From contig NZ_OBMJ01000001.1 of assembly GCF_900199205.1 (NCBI RefSeq), positions 5,201,001 through 5,265,000 on the forward strand: 64,000 nt of DNA, given 5' to 3'. Source of the DNA: Streptomyces sp. 1331.2. Its GTDB lineage: Bacteria; Actinomycetota; Actinomycetes; Streptomycetales; Streptomycetaceae. Below, piece by piece: positions 37,389 through 46,778 of the stretch (position 1 is the first letter of the stretch; each line of letters begins with the position of its first letter). Under the pieces are notes generated by a model that ran no database searches, was not told where the DNA came from, and worked only from the letters and a program-made list of their open reading frames with translations. The translations under genes and the position numbers were made by a program.

Positions 37389-39296
37389 GTGGCCGGGCGG
37401 ATCAGGGACGAAGACGTACAGGCGGTGCGCAGCGCACTGCCGATCGATGCGGTGGTCGGCGACTACGTACAGCTGACCAACGGTGGCGGCGGCGAGTACA
37501 AGGGCGTCTGTCCCTTCCACGACGAGAAGTCCGCCTCCTTCTACGTCAACCCCGCCAAGGGCGTCTTCCACTGCTTCGGCTGCCAGGAGAACGGCGACAC
37601 CATCGCCTTCCTGATGAAGATCGAGCACTTCACCTTCGCCGAGGCCGTCGAGCGGATGGCCGCCCAGGCGGGCATTACCCTGCGCTACGAGGAGGGCGGC
37701 TACAGCCCCCGCCACCAGCAGGGCGAGCGCACCCGCCTGGTCGAGGCGCACAAGGTCGCCGCCGCCTACTACCAGGAGCAGCTGGCCTCGGCGGAGGCGG
37801 AGATCGGCCGCCGCTTCCTGGCCGAGCGCGGCTTCGACGAGGAGGCCGCGAAGGCCTTCGGTGTCGGCTACGCCCCGGCCGGCTGGGAGCACCTGGTCCG
37901 CTTCCTGCGCGGCAAGGGCTTCACCGACAAGGAGATCCTGCTCGGCGGCCTGGCCTCGCAGGGCCAGCGCGGCGGCCTGATCGACCGCTTCCGGGGCCGG
38001 CTGGTCTGGCCGATCCGGGACATCGCGGGCGAGGTGGTCGGCTTCGGCGCCCGCCGCCTGCGCGAGGACGACAACGGGCCGAAGTACCTGAACACCCCCG
38101 AGACGCCGATCTACAAGAAGTCCCACGTGCTGTACGGCATCGACCTGGCGAAGAAGGAGATCGCCAAGTCGGGCCGTGCGGTGGTGGTCGAGGGCTACAC
38201 CGACGTGATGGCCTGCCACCTGGCCGGGGTCACCTCGGCGGTGGCCACCTGCGGCACCGCCTTCGCCGAGGACCACATCAAGATCATCCGCCGGCTGCTG
38301 ATGGACACCTCCCAGTACCGGGGCGAGACGGTCTTCACCTTCGACGGCGACGCGGCCGGGCAGAAGGCCGCGCTGCGGGCCTTCGAGGACGACCAGAAGT
38401 TCGCCGCCAAGACCTCCATCGCGGTCAGCCCGGGCGGCATGGACCCGTGCGACCTTCGCCTGGCCCAGGGCGACGAGGCGGTCAAGCAGCTGATCGACAA
38501 CCCCGTCCCGCTGTTCGAGTTCGCGCTGACCTCGGTGGTGGCCCGGCACCGGGTGGACACCCCGGAGGGACGTTCGGCGGCCCTGGAGGAGGCGGCCCCG
38601 ATCGTCGCCAAGATCAAGGACCGCTCGATCCAGCACGAGTACGCCGTCCGCCTGGCCGGCATGCTCGGCATCCTGGACGAGCAGTTCGTCGTCCGCCGGA
38701 TCTCCCAGCTGGCCCGCTGGGACCGCGAACGCCAGCAGAACCCGCGCGGCGCCGCCGCCCAGCGCCGCCCCGAGCCGGTCCAGCCGGCCCGCCCGGCGCA
38801 GCCCGCCTTCCGGCTCAACCCGCGCGACCCGGCCCAGTTCGTCGAGCGCGAGCTGCTCAAACTGGCGCTGCAGCACCCGGACCTGGTCAGCCCGGCCTTC
38901 GACCACTACGGCGAGGACGAGTTCCCGACCCCGCCGTACGCCGCTGTCCGCCAGGCCATCGCCAAGGCCGGCGGCGCCGCGTACGGGGCGACGCTGCCGG
39001 ACTTCACCAGCGCGGTGCGCGAGGCCTCCCCGGACGACCGGGTGCGCTCGCTGGTCACCGAGCTGACCGTCGAGCCGGTGCGCTCGCGCCGCAAGGCGGA
39101 CGCCGTCTACGCGGGGGAGTTCCTGGTCAAGCTGCGCCTGCTGGCCGTCGACCGGCGGGTCACCGAAGTCCGCGGCTACCTCCAGCGGCTCGGCCCCCGG
39201 GCCGATGCCGAGCAGCTGCACGCGGTGCAGACCGAGTTGTGGCAGCTCCAGCAGTACGGGCAGCAGCTGCGCAGCCGGGGCGCCGCGGCGCTCTGA
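37389..39296 (+). CDS. dnaG: DNA primase
   Basis: Synthesises RNA primers for replication. 635 residues from GTG. N-terminal CHC2 zinc finger (CPFH ... FHCFGC, residues ~40-66), TOPRIM core (AVVVEGYTDVMACH, FTFDGDAAGQKAA), and a C-terminal helicase-binding region after a Pro-rich linker (RPEPVQPARPAQPAF). Between dgt and the sigma factor gene; reading direction is shared by all three. Confidence 0.96.
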   Translation: MAGRIRDEDVQAVRSALPIDAVVGDYVQLTNGGGGEYKGVCPFHDEKSASFYVNPAKGVFHCFGCQENGDTIAFLMKIEHFTFAEAVERMAAQAGITLRYEEGGYSPRHQQGERTRLVEAHKVAAAYYQEQLASAEAEIGRRFLAERGFDEEAAKAFGVGYAPAGWEHLVRFLRGKGFTDKEILLGGLASQGQRGGLIDRFRGRLVWPIRDIAGEVVGFGARRLREDDNGPKYLNTPETPIYKKSHVLYGIDLAKKEIAKSGRAVVVEGYTDVMACHLAGVTSAVATCGTAFAEDHIKIIRRLLMDTSQYRGETVFTFDGDAAGQKAALRAFEDDQKFAAKTSIAVSPGGMDPCDLRLAQGDEAVKQLIDNPVPLFEFALTSVVARHRVDTPEGRSAALEEAAPIVAKIKDRSIQHEYAVRLAGMLGILDEQFVVRRISQLARWDRERQQNPRGAAAQRRPEPVQPARPAQPAFRLNPRDPAQFVERELLKLALQHPDLVSPAFDHYGEDEFPTPPYAAVRQAIAKAGGAAYGATLPDFTSAVREASPDDRVRSLVTELTVEPVRSRRKADAVYAGEFLVKLRLLAVDRRVTEVRGYLQRLGPRADAEQLHAVQTELWQLQQYGQQLRSRGAAAL

Positions 39297-39424
39297 GAAC
39301 GGCGGCGCAGAAAGTCGGCGCACGAGTCTCGGCCACGGAGTGTGGCGTACCGCACACTGGAGGGCGTCCCACCTCCGAACAGCGCGGGTCCGCCAGAGTC
39401 GCGCCCGCCCTTGAGGGGATGCCC

Positions 39425-40555
39425 GTGGAGCAAGGCCTCGCCGCAGCGACCACCAGAGCGACCGCCACCAGGACGAGAGCGAACCCCGCCGCACCGGACG
39501 GGGACCAGGAGAGCGACCCCGCCGTCGATGCCGAGACCGAAGCCGAGGCCGAAGCTGTAGCCGACTCCGACGCCGGCCCCGAGGTCGACGGTGACATCGA
39601 CGTCGACGCCGGGGACGAGCGCCGCGGGCCGGTCGAGAACGGCGGACCGGCCGCCGACCTGCTGCGCCAGTACCTGCGCGAGATCGGCCGGATCCGGCTG
39701 CTCACCGCCGCAGAGGAGGTCGAACTGGCCCGCCGGGTCGAGGCCGGCCTGTTCGCCGAGGAACGGCTGAACGGTCAGCCGCCGCCGTCCGACCCACTGG
39801 CCGGGGACCTGGACACCCTGGTGGTGCGCGGCCGGATCGCCAAGCGCCGGCTGATCGAGGCCAACCTGCGCCTCGTCGTCTCCGTCGCCAAGCGCTACAT
39901 CGGCCGCGGGCTGACCCTGCTGGACCTCATCCAGGAGGGCAACCTCGGGCTGATCCGGGCGGTCGAGAAGTTCGACTACACCCGCGGCTACAAGTTCTCC
40001 ACGTACGCGACCTGGTGGATCCGGCAGGCGATGAGCCGGGCGCTGGCCGATCAGGCCCGGACGATCCGGGTGCCGGTGCACGTGGTCGAGCTGATCAACC
40101 GGGTGGTCCGGGTCCAGCGGGGCCTGCTGCAGGAGCGGGGCGTGGAACCGACGACGGCCGAGATCGCCGCCGCCCTGGAGCTGACCGCGGAGCGGGTGCG
40201 GGAGTTGCTCCGGCTCGCCCAGGAGCCGATCTCGCTGCACACCCCGGTCGGCGAGGAGGACGACGTCGCGTTCGGCGACCTGATCGAGGACGCCGACGCC
40301 GCCTCGCCCGCCGAGTCCGTGACCTTCCTGCTGTTGCGCCGGCACCTCGACGCGGTGCTGGCCACCCTGGGCGAGCGCGAGCGCCAGGTCGTCCAGCTCC
40401 GCTACGGGCTGGACGACGGCCGCCCGCGCACGCTGGAGGAAATCGGCGCGGTGTTCGGCGTGACGCGGGAGCGGATCCGGCAGATCGAGTCCAAGACGCT
40501 GGTCAAACTCCGCGACCACGCCTTCGCCGAGCAGCTGCGCGGCTACCTCGACTAG
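39425..40555 (+). CDS. hrdA: RNA polymerase sigma factor, group 2 (HrdA type)
   Basis: 376 residues from the GTG at 39425, preceded by GAGGGG at a good distance; an ATG at 39419 sits too close to that signal. An acidic N-terminal ~85 residues (ETEAEAEAVADSDAG region) precede region 1.2 (LLRQYLREIGRIRLLTAAEEVELA). Region 2 is DLIQEGNLGLIRAVEKFDYTRG...STYATWWIRQA, and region 4 ends FGVTRERIRQIESKTLVKLR. It is a principal-like sigma factor lacking the long HrdB spacer. The hrdA name rests on its position after dnaG. The TAG stop coincides with the MITE junction. Confidence 0.85.
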   Translation: MEQGLAAATTRATATRTRANPAAPDGDQESDPAVDAETEAEAEAVADSDAGPEVDGDIDVDAGDERRGPVENGGPAADLLRQYLREIGRIRLLTAAEEVELARRVEAGLFAEERLNGQPPPSDPLAGDLDTLVVRGRIAKRRLIEANLRLVVSVAKRYIGRGLTLLDLIQEGNLGLIRAVEKFDYTRGYKFSTYATWWIRQAMSRALADQARTIRVPVHVVELINRVVRVQRGLLQERGVEPTTAEIAAALELTAERVRELLRLAQEPISLHTPVGEEDDVAFGDLIEDADAASPAESVTFLLLRRHLDAVLATLGERERQVVQLRYGLDDGRPRTLEEIGAVFGVTRERIRQIESKTLVKLRDHAFAEQLRGYLD

Positions 40556-40747
40556 GGCCTGTCCGGCGGATCTTGTCGGATCAGCGCGCGGCTCCCCCAG
40601 CCTTCGGCCGGGAGGTACCCCCACTTCGCGCCCGTCTGGGCGTGCGCCCGAATCGCCCTCGTACTGGGTGTACTTGGACGATTCGGGCGTGCGTCCAGGC
40701 GGGATGATCCGGCGTCGTGCGCCCGGCAAGATCCGCCGGACAGGCCC
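40555..40747. mobile_element. 193-bp MITE, copy 1
   Basis: Terminal inverted repeats begin GGGCCTGTCCGGCGGATCTT and are perfect for 21 bp. No coding capacity. An internal inverted repeat CGCCCGAATCG (40645-40655) / CGATTCGGGCG (40679-40689) and the block GGGGGTACCTC-type sequence are present. Flanked by TA on both sides. The first G of the element also completes the hrdA TAG stop. Copy 2 at 52821 is the same length in reverse orientation. Confidence 0.88.
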
Positions 40748-40766
40748 TAGGACCAATGCCAGTGAC

Positions 40767-40967
40767 TTAGGTTGTGTCCGCTCTGGTGATCGTGATGGTT
40801 GCGGGGGTTGGTGGTGGCCAGTCGTGCTGTTGGGCGCGTTTGAGGGGCCAGTTGGACATCTTGCGTTTGATGACGCGGGGGCAGGTCCGTTGACGGCGCG
40901 GGGGTAGGAGGCGTTCGGTGATCTCAGCCAGGGTGCGGTTCAGCGCCCTGGTGAGTCTGCCGGGGGG
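40767..40967 (-). pseudogene. Out-of-frame C-terminal part of transposase, copy 1
   Basis: Frame reading GRLTRALNRTLAEITERLLP ... VIKRKMSNWPLKRAQQHDW, the normal C-terminus of related IS4 transposases, one base out of phase with the main gene and joined at the homopolymer run. Confidence 0.75.
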
Positions 40968-42147
40968 AAAGCGCCGCCTGGGCGGGGACCTGGCGGCGCA
41001 CGACCCGCAGACTGCGGGTGAAGGACAAGCGGTCGGGGTCCACGCCCTCATGCAGGGCGGCTTGGTGCATGAGTTGTCGGATGGCGTGGTGGACGAGCAG
41101 GAGGCCGTAGACCTCCTGCTCGACGCCCCACGGGTACTTCGAGCGCAGGACGAGTTTGGGTCCGCGCTGGTGGGTCTTGATCTCGTCCAGGGTGGTCTCG
41201 ATCTCCCAGCGCTGGACGTAGAGCGCGGCCAACTCGGCGGCCGGTGCCTCCTCGGGGTCGAGGAGAGTGGTGATCAGGCGGTAGACGGTGCCATCACCGG
41301 TGGAGGCGAGGGTGTATTCGACGACCCGGACGGTCACCGGGTTGCGGCGACTCCTTCTGTCCGGTTCGGCGTGCACCGTGCTGAGGTACGAGCCGTCGCT
41401 GAGCACGCGCACGACGGGCAGGTTCGCGCTCTTGCGCACGCGCCACAGCAGGTCCGCGCCGGTGGCCCGTGCGTGCTGCCACAGCTCGAAGCCGTAGAAG
41501 CCCCGGTCGGCCAGCAGCAGCATCCCCTCGCGAAGCCGGTCGAACAGCTGCCGGGACAGGGACTGCTCGCTCGCCGACAGCGGACCGGTGACGGCGGCGA
41601 ACACCGCGTGGGTGCCGCACTCGGCCAGCCCCACCACCCTGGCCTGCGGGAACGCGCTCGCTCCGCGTCCCGACACATGGCGGCCGAAGAAGGCGTCGTT
41701 GGCCTCGGTGTCCGCCAGGTCCAGCGTGGTGCCGTCCACCGCGACCAGGCGCCAGCGCCGGTACCAGGCCCCCGCTGTCCCGGGCACCGCCATCGGCCGA
41801 CACACCCGCGCGAACAGCAACCGCAACGGCTCTGGACCCAGCCGCCGACGGGCCCGGCCGATCGCGGCGGTCGTGGGCACCCGCCACGACCGCCGCCCGT
41901 CCCCGAGCCCCTCGCCCAGCACCCGGGCGACCTCTTCATAGCCCTGCCCGAAGAACAGGCACATCGCCAGCACGAAGTACACGACCACCCGCGCCGGCAA
42001 CAACCGGCTGCGTTTCTCGCCCCGCCCGGTCTCCGCGATCACCTCATCCACCAGACCCGGCGGAAACGCCCGGGTCAACACCCCGATCGCGATCCGGTCC
42101 GACAACCGCTCACCCGCAGGCGACTTGACCTGTCCCACCCTCGCCAC
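40924..42147 (-). CDS. IS4-family transposase, copy 1 (C-terminus frameshifted)
   Basis: 407 residues as read. N-terminal IS4 domain (DRIAIGVLTRAFPPGLVDEVI ... YEEVARVLGEGL), DDE residues in VAVDGTTLDLAD and LLLADRGFYGFEL, and the C1 signature Y-x2-R-x3-E-x6-K (YVQRWEIETTLDEIK). After residue ~393 the frame leaves the family pattern. Skipping one base in the six-base run at 40962-40967 restores GRLTRALNRTLAEITERLLP and continues to 40767. Both IS copies share this. Confidence 0.92.
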   Translation of the reverse strand: MARVGQVKSPAGERLSDRIAIGVLTRAFPPGLVDEVIAETGRGEKRSRLLPARVVVYFVLAMCLFFGQGYEEVARVLGEGLGDGRRSWRVPTTAAIGRARRRLGPEPLRLLFARVCRPMAVPGTAGAWYRRWRLVAVDGTTLDLADTEANDAFFGRHVSGRGASAFPQARVVGLAECGTHAVFAAVTGPLSASEQSLSRQLFDRLREGMLLLADRGFYGFELWQHARATGADLLWRVRKSANLPVVRVLSDGSYLSTVHAEPDRRSRRNPVTVRVVEYTLASTGDGTVYRLITTLLDPEEAPAAELAALYVQRWEIETTLDEIKTHQRGPKLVLRSKYPWGVEQEVYGLLLVHHAIRQLMHQAALHEGVDPDRLSFTRSLRVVRRQVPAQAALSPRQTHQGAEPHPG

Positions 42148-42208
42148 ACCACAACCAACGAGACAGGGACACCAAAGTCACTGGCATTGGCCCTAGGACG
42201 CCGGAGCC

Positions 42209-43297
42209 CTAGGACGGCCCGGGCGAGTCGGTCGCGGCGGCCGTCGGCGTCTCCGTCGGTGCGGCCGCCGGGGTCTCCGTCGGATCAGGGGTGGCCGCCG
42301 CCGCTCCGGCGCCCGTGCCCGGCGGCGGCGAGGCGGGGCCGATCGGGATCGGGGTGGAGGCCACCACCGAGGCCAGGTCGGAGACGACCGCCGTGCAGTC
42401 GTGCCCGGCCGGCTGGTATCCGCAGACCTGGAAGGTGACGGCCGGGTCCGCCGCGCTCAGCATCGGCGAGTAGTTGTCGTAGCCGTAGTGGATCAGCGCC
42501 GTCTCGCTGTCACCGTTGCCGTCGGTGATCGTCGCGTAGTCCTTCGGCTGGCCCTCGGTGATCGCCGCCCAGGCGGCCCGGCAGGTCTGGCTGTACCGGA
42601 GGTAGACGACCACCTTGCCGACCACCTGGGTCTGCAGCGTCCGGGCGTCCTTGCCGCAGCCGGTGGTCTTGGGGTCCTTGTGCGCGCAGCCGACGGCCTG
42701 GCAGGCCGGGGCGCCCGGGGCGGGCTTGGCCGCGGTGGTGACGGCGGGGCTCGGGGAGGGTTCGTCGGCCGCCGAGGCCTGCTCGTCGTGCCGCGAGATC
42801 CGCAGCCCGACCAGCACCAGCAGCAGCGCCAGTACCGCCGCAAGCGCGACCAGCGCCGCCGGGCGGCGCCACCAGGTCGCGCGGGCGGGTCCGGCGGGCT
42901 CCTCGACGGCCACGGTCACCGGCTCCTCGACGGCGGGCTCCTCGACGGCCGGCTCCTCGACCGGGGCCTCTTCCGCCGTGGGCTCCGCGGGTGTGTCGGC
43001 GGCCTCAGCCACCGCAGCCGGAGCCTCCCGCTCGGTCGGCTCCACCGCCTGCCGCCACAGCCGGCGCAGCTCAGGGGCGTCGCAGTCCACCGCCCCGATC
43101 AGCGCCTCCAGCGCCTGCTCGGTGACCACCCGCTTGCCGTTCAGCCAGCGCTCCCAGGAGGCCCGGCTGTAGTGCGTGCGCGTGGCCAGCTCGGACAGCG
43201 ACAGGCCGGCGGCGTCCTTGAGGGCCCGGAGCTCCTCCGCCAGGCGTCGGGCGGGCTCGGACAGCTCCTCGGGCAGCTGCTTCCAGGCGGAACCCAA
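42209..43297 (-). CDS. Membrane-anchored XRE regulator with extracellular DUF2690 domain
   Basis: 362 residues. HTH at residues ~15-75 (RALKDAAGLSLSELATRTHYSRASWERWLNGKR). An acidic linker of EEP/AVEEP repeats follows (residues ~95-135), then one membrane helix (ALVALAAVLALLLVLVGL). The outside part is a Cys-rich DUF2690 domain (CQAVGCAHKDPKTTGCGKDARTL) and a Pro/Thr/Ala tail. It probably transmits an envelope state to transcription; target genes unknown. Its TAG stop lies 10 bases beyond the IS target repeat. Confidence 0.87.
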   Translation of the reverse strand: MGSAWKQLPEELSEPARRLAEELRALKDAAGLSLSELATRTHYSRASWERWLNGKRVVTEQALEALIGAVDCDAPELRRLWRQAVEPTEREAPAAVAEAADTPAEPTAEEAPVEEPAVEEPAVEEPVTVAVEEPAGPARATWWRRPAALVALAAVLALLLVLVGLRISRHDEQASAADEPSPSPAVTTAAKPAPGAPACQAVGCAHKDPKTTGCGKDARTLQTQVVGKVVVYLRYSQTCRAAWAAITEGQPKDYATITDGNGDSETALIHYGYDNYSPMLSAADPAVTFQVCGYQPAGHDCTAVVSDLASVVASTPIPIGPASPPPGTGAGAAAATPDPTETPAAAPTETPTAAATDSPGPS

Positions 43298-43707
43298 TGC
43301 GGCGCTCCAAAGTCACGAAGGGGGACGGGGGACGGGGCGGGCGGGTGGGGGTCCGGCCCGGGCCGTTCGGCGTCTCCCCCTTCTCCAACCTCAGCGGCTT
43401 GGCGTCCCAAACCCCAGGTCATGGCGTTGAGACGGACGGAAGTGTCTCACAACCCCGGCGAACCATCGACCGGTCACCGGTTCGTCGGGCAGAGTTCCCT
43501 GGCCGGTGCGTTCCGTCGCCCGGCCGCTTCGTTCGGACAACCGGCCGGTCAGCCGTCGCCGGGTCCGACAGCGGATCCCGGATTCCCCCACCGGTCGGGG
43601 CAGCCTCGCGGGGGGAGGCTGCCCCGACCGTCCGGGACGCCCGGTGGGAGGGCGCGTGACCGTGCCCTCCCACCGGGACCGAAGCGCCTCGTACGGTCGT
43701 ACGGCCC
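43298..43707. other. 410-bp intergenic region with hairpins
   Basis: Non-coding gap between gadB and the XRE/DUF2690 gene, both minus strand. It contains two strong hairpins on the gadB side (listed separately), several GACCGGTC-type palindromes (43465-43560), and on the right side of the XRE gene presumably its promoter. Confidence 0.5.
43592..43677 (-). terminator. Two tandem hairpins after gadB
   Basis: Hairpin 1: 43640-43653 with 43664-43677 (CCCGGTGGGAGGGC stem). Hairpin 2: 43592-43607 with 43615-43630 (CGGTCGGGGCAGCCTC stem). Both are perfect. On the minus strand they follow the gadB stop in that order. Confidence 0.8.
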
Positions 43708-45111
43708 TCAGTGGTGGAAGCCCGACCGGGCCGGCACCCCGAGCTCCTTGAGCGGGACGGGCTGGCGCCGCAGCTCCGGCAGCAGCCGCTGGAGGTCGGC
43801 CAGCAGCAGGTCGGCGAGGTCCCGGGAGAAGCCGTTGCGGCAGACCACCCGGAGCACCGACAGGTCCTGCCGGTTGGCCGGGAAGGTGTACGCGGGCACC
43901 TGCCAGCCGCGTTCGCGCAGCCGCCGGGAGACGTCGAACACGTCGAAGGGGACGTCCCCGTCGGTGGTGAAGGCGAACACCGGCACCTCGTCGCCGCGGG
44001 TCAGCAGCCGGAAGCAGTCCAGCTTCCCGATCTCCCCGGCCAGGTAGCCGGCGACCTCGCGGCAGGCGCCCTGGACGGCCCGGAAGCCGTCCCGGCCGAG
44101 CCGCAGCAGGACGTAGTACTGGGCGATGACCTCCGCGCCGGGCCGGGAGAAGTTGAGCGCGAAGGTCGGCATCTCGCCGCCGAGGTAGTTGACCTTGAAG
44201 ACCAGCTCCTCCGGCAGTGCCGTCCGGTCGCGCCACAGCGCCCAGCCGACGCCCGGGTAGACCAGGCCGTACTTGTGGCCGGAGGTGTTGATCGAGGCGA
44301 CCCGGGGGAGCCGGAAGTCCCAGACCAGCCCGGGGTCGAGGAAGGGTGCCACCATGCCGCCGGAGGCGCCGTCGACGTGCACCGGGACGTCGATCCCGGT
44401 GCGCTCCTGGAACGCGTCCAGGGCCGCGCAGATCTCCGCGATCGGCTCGTACGAACCGTCGAAGGTGGAGCCGAGGATGCCGACCACGCCGATGGTGTTC
44501 TCGTCGCACAGGGCGACCGCCCGTTCGGCGTCGAGGTGGAAGCGCTCGCCCTCCATCGGCGCGGTGCGCGCCTCGATCTCCCAGAAGTTGCAGAACTTCT
44601 CCCAGCACACCTGCACGTTGACGCCCATCACCAGGTTGGGCCGGGCCCCGGCCGCGTAGCGTTCGGCGTTGCGGTGCGTCCAGCGGCGCTTGAGCGCCAT
44701 GCCGGCGAGCATGCAGGCCTCACTGGAGCCGGTGGTGGAGCAGCCGACCGCGCTGTCCGGGTCGGGGGCGTGCCAGAGGTCGGCGAGGATCGCCACGCAG
44801 CGCCGCTCCAGTTCGGCGGTCTGCGGGTACTCGTCCTTGTCGATCATGTTCTTGTCGAGGCACTCGGTCATCAGCCGGGTGGCCTGCGTCTCCATCGACG
44901 TGGTGACGAAGGTGGCGAGGTTGAGCTTGGCGTTGCCGTCCAGCATCAGCTCGTCGTGGATCAGCTGGTAGGCGGTCTCGGCCGCCACCGGGCCCTCGGC
45001 GAGCCGGTGCAGCGGCGGGGCCAGCCTCATCGCGCCCAGCGGATCGGCGGTGGCCGCGAACGGTCCGATGCTCAGCCGGCGGTCGTCGCCCGCCCCCTTG
45101 TGCAGCGCCAT
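43708..45111 (-). CDS. gadB: Glutamate decarboxylase
   Basis: Converts glutamate to GABA with proton uptake; PLP enzyme. 467 residues. GSSEACMLAGMALKRRW (phosphate binding), VHVDGASGGMVAPF (cofactor Asp), and INTSGHKYGLVYPGVGWALWR with the PLP Lys. The GadA/B-type N-terminus and C-terminal tail ending GFHH are conserved. No GABA antiporter (gadC) is adjacent, so acid resistance versus GABA-shunt use is open. Confidence 0.94.
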   Translation of the reverse strand: MALHKGAGDDRRLSIGPFAATADPLGAMRLAPPLHRLAEGPVAAETAYQLIHDELMLDGNAKLNLATFVTTSMETQATRLMTECLDKNMIDKDEYPQTAELERRCVAILADLWHAPDPDSAVGCSTTGSSEACMLAGMALKRRWTHRNAERYAAGARPNLVMGVNVQVCWEKFCNFWEIEARTAPMEGERFHLDAERAVALCDENTIGVVGILGSTFDGSYEPIAEICAALDAFQERTGIDVPVHVDGASGGMVAPFLDPGLVWDFRLPRVASINTSGHKYGLVYPGVGWALWRDRTALPEELVFKVNYLGGEMPTFALNFSRPGAEVIAQYYVLLRLGRDGFRAVQGACREVAGYLAGEIGKLDCFRLLTRGDEVPVFAFTTDGDVPFDVFDVSRRLRERGWQVPAYTFPANRQDLSVLRVVCRNGFSRDLADLLLADLQRLLPELRRQPVPLKELGVPARSGFHH

Positions 45112-45237
45112 GGCGTCCTGCCGCCCTTCGCGTCGGTGGCCGTGTCACGCCCGGCGGTGTCCCGTCCGGCCGCGTCCCGTCCCACGCTGCCATCGGGCGC
45201 CGGGTGACGCATCTTCACAGCCCGCCGCAGGCAGGCC

Positions 45238-46671
45238 CTAACCCGCGGCCTCCGGGTGGATCTGGTCCCGGGCGGCCCGGTACTGCATGCGCACCGCCGA
45301 GCCGATCGCCAGGTCCTGCTCGCCGTCGGGCTCGACGGTCTCGGCGTCCGGCAGCTCCCACTCGGGCGGCTCCGGGGTGCCGGCCAGCGCCCAGGCGGCC
45401 TGCCGGGCGGCCCCGCGGGCGGCGTGCGCGCCCGGCGGCGGCACCACGACCGGGACGCCGAACAGCATCGGGGCGATGTGCCGGACGGCGGGCAGCCGCC
45501 CGGCCGTGCCGAGCAGGAACACCCGCTTCACCTCCACGCCTTGGGCGCGCAGCACGTCCAGCGCGTCCGCGATGTTGCACAGCATGCCCTCGACGGCGGC
45601 CCGGGCCAGGTGCTGAGGGGTCATCGCCTCGGCCCGGAGGCCGGTCAGGGTGCCGGCCGCGTGCGGCAGCGCGGGGGTGCGCTCGCCGTCCAGGTACGGC
45701 AGCAGGACCAGCCCGTACGCGCCGGGGGAGGAGTGCAGGGCGAGGTCACTGAGGCCGTCCAGGTCCTGGCCGAGCATCGCGGCGGTGGAGCGCAGCACCT
45801 GGGCGGCGTTGAGGGTGGCGACCATCGGCAGGTGGCGGCCGCTGGCGTCGGCGAAGGAGGAGACCAGGCCGGAGGCGTCCACCACGGCCTGCTCGTGCAC
45901 CGCGAAGATCGTCCCGGCGCTGCCGAGCGAGACCACCGCGTCGCCCGGTCCGAGGCCCAGGCCCAGCGCGGCGGCCATGTTGTCGCCGGTGCCGGCCGAG
46001 ATCAGCAGGCCCTCGGGGGTGTGCCCGGCGGGTTCGGCCGGGGGAAGGACGTCGGGCAGCCGGAGTTCGTGGCCGAGCGCCAGCTCGACCAGGTCCTGGC
46101 GGTACTCGCCGGTGATCGGGGACCAGTAGCCGGTGCCGGAGGCGTCGCCGCGGTCGGTGGTGCGGCGCTTGGGGTGGCCGAGCAGCTGCCAGACCAGCCA
46201 GTCGTGCGGCAGCAGCACCTCGGCGACCCGGCGGGCGTTGGCCGGCTCGAACTCGGCCAGCCAGCGCAGCTTGGCGATGGTGTACGTGGCGGCGGGCACC
46301 GCGCCGATCGCCGCGGTCCAGGCGGCCGGGCCGCCGAGGGCGTCCAGCAGCTTGGCGGCGGCGCCGCTGGAGCGCGGGTCGTTCCACAGGATCGCCGGGC
46401 GGACGAGCACCCCGCCCGCGTCCAGGCCGATCATGCCGTGCTGCTGGGCGCTGACGCCGATCGCCCGGACGCCCTCCAGCAGGCCGCCGGCCGCGGCGTC
46501 GCCGAGCGAGTGCAGCCAGACCTGCGGGTCGGCCTCGCCGGGGCGCAGGTCCTGGTCCTCGGGGACGGGGTGCGGGGCCTTGCCGGAGCGCAGGACGGCG
46601 CCGGTGTCCGCGTCGCAAGCGACGATCCGGGTACGGCTGGTCGAGCTGTCTATCCCCGCGACGATGGCCAT
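45238..46671 (-). CDS. xylB: Xylulokinase (FGGY carbohydrate kinase)
   Basis: Phosphorylates D-xylulose for entry into the pentose phosphate pathway. 477 residues. IVAGIDSSTSRTRIVACDADTG (phosphate loop), SAQQHGMIGLD (substrate loop), SAGTGDNMAAALGLG with the catalytic Asp, and the C-terminal GTAGRLPAVRHIAPMLFGVPV. Xylose isomerase (xylA) and a xylose transporter are not in the window; related FGGY kinases for other ketoses remain possible. Confidence 0.88.
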   Translation of the reverse strand: MAIVAGIDSSTSRTRIVACDADTGAVLRSGKAPHPVPEDQDLRPGEADPQVWLHSLGDAAAGGLLEGVRAIGVSAQQHGMIGLDAGGVLVRPAILWNDPRSSGAAAKLLDALGGPAAWTAAIGAVPAATYTIAKLRWLAEFEPANARRVAEVLLPHDWLVWQLLGHPKRRTTDRGDASGTGYWSPITGEYRQDLVELALGHELRLPDVLPPAEPAGHTPEGLLISAGTGDNMAAALGLGLGPGDAVVSLGSAGTIFAVHEQAVVDASGLVSSFADASGRHLPMVATLNAAQVLRSTAAMLGQDLDGLSDLALHSSPGAYGLVLLPYLDGERTPALPHAAGTLTGLRAEAMTPQHLARAAVEGMLCNIADALDVLRAQGVEVKRVFLLGTAGRLPAVRHIAPMLFGVPVVVPPPGAHAARGAARQAAWALAGTPEPPEWELPDAETVEPDGEQDLAIGSAVRMQYRAARDQIHPEAAG

Positions 46672-46778
46672 GTCGAGATCATGCCTCAGCCCGGCCCGGG
46701 ACGCGTCCGGGCCGGGTGAGCCGTTGCCGGTTCGCGACCCTCGGTCGGGTTCCGGTTCACCGTCGCGTCACCGCCCGG

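Larger units (their letters stand above)
40753..42190 (-). mobile_element. IS4-family insertion sequence, copy 1 (1438 bp)
   Basis: Ends CCAATGCCAGTGACTT as inverted repeats (16 bp perfect, then one mismatch). An 8-bp target duplication CCCTAGGA is present at 40745-40752 and 42191-42198. The left target overlaps the MITE end. One transposase gene fills most of the element. Confidence 0.93.

Noticed and set aside
40747..42196. IS ends GGCCAATG with a 4-bp CTAG target duplication
   Set aside because: The left end of copy 1 then mismatches (GACCAATG). Taking CCAATG as the end gives perfect 8-bp duplications at both copies (CCCTAGGA and CCCTAGGG), in keeping with IS4-type elements.
40918..42438. 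Long plus-strand frame opposite the transposase
   Set aside because: The mirror frame appears in both IS copies and is explained by the transposase coding bias.
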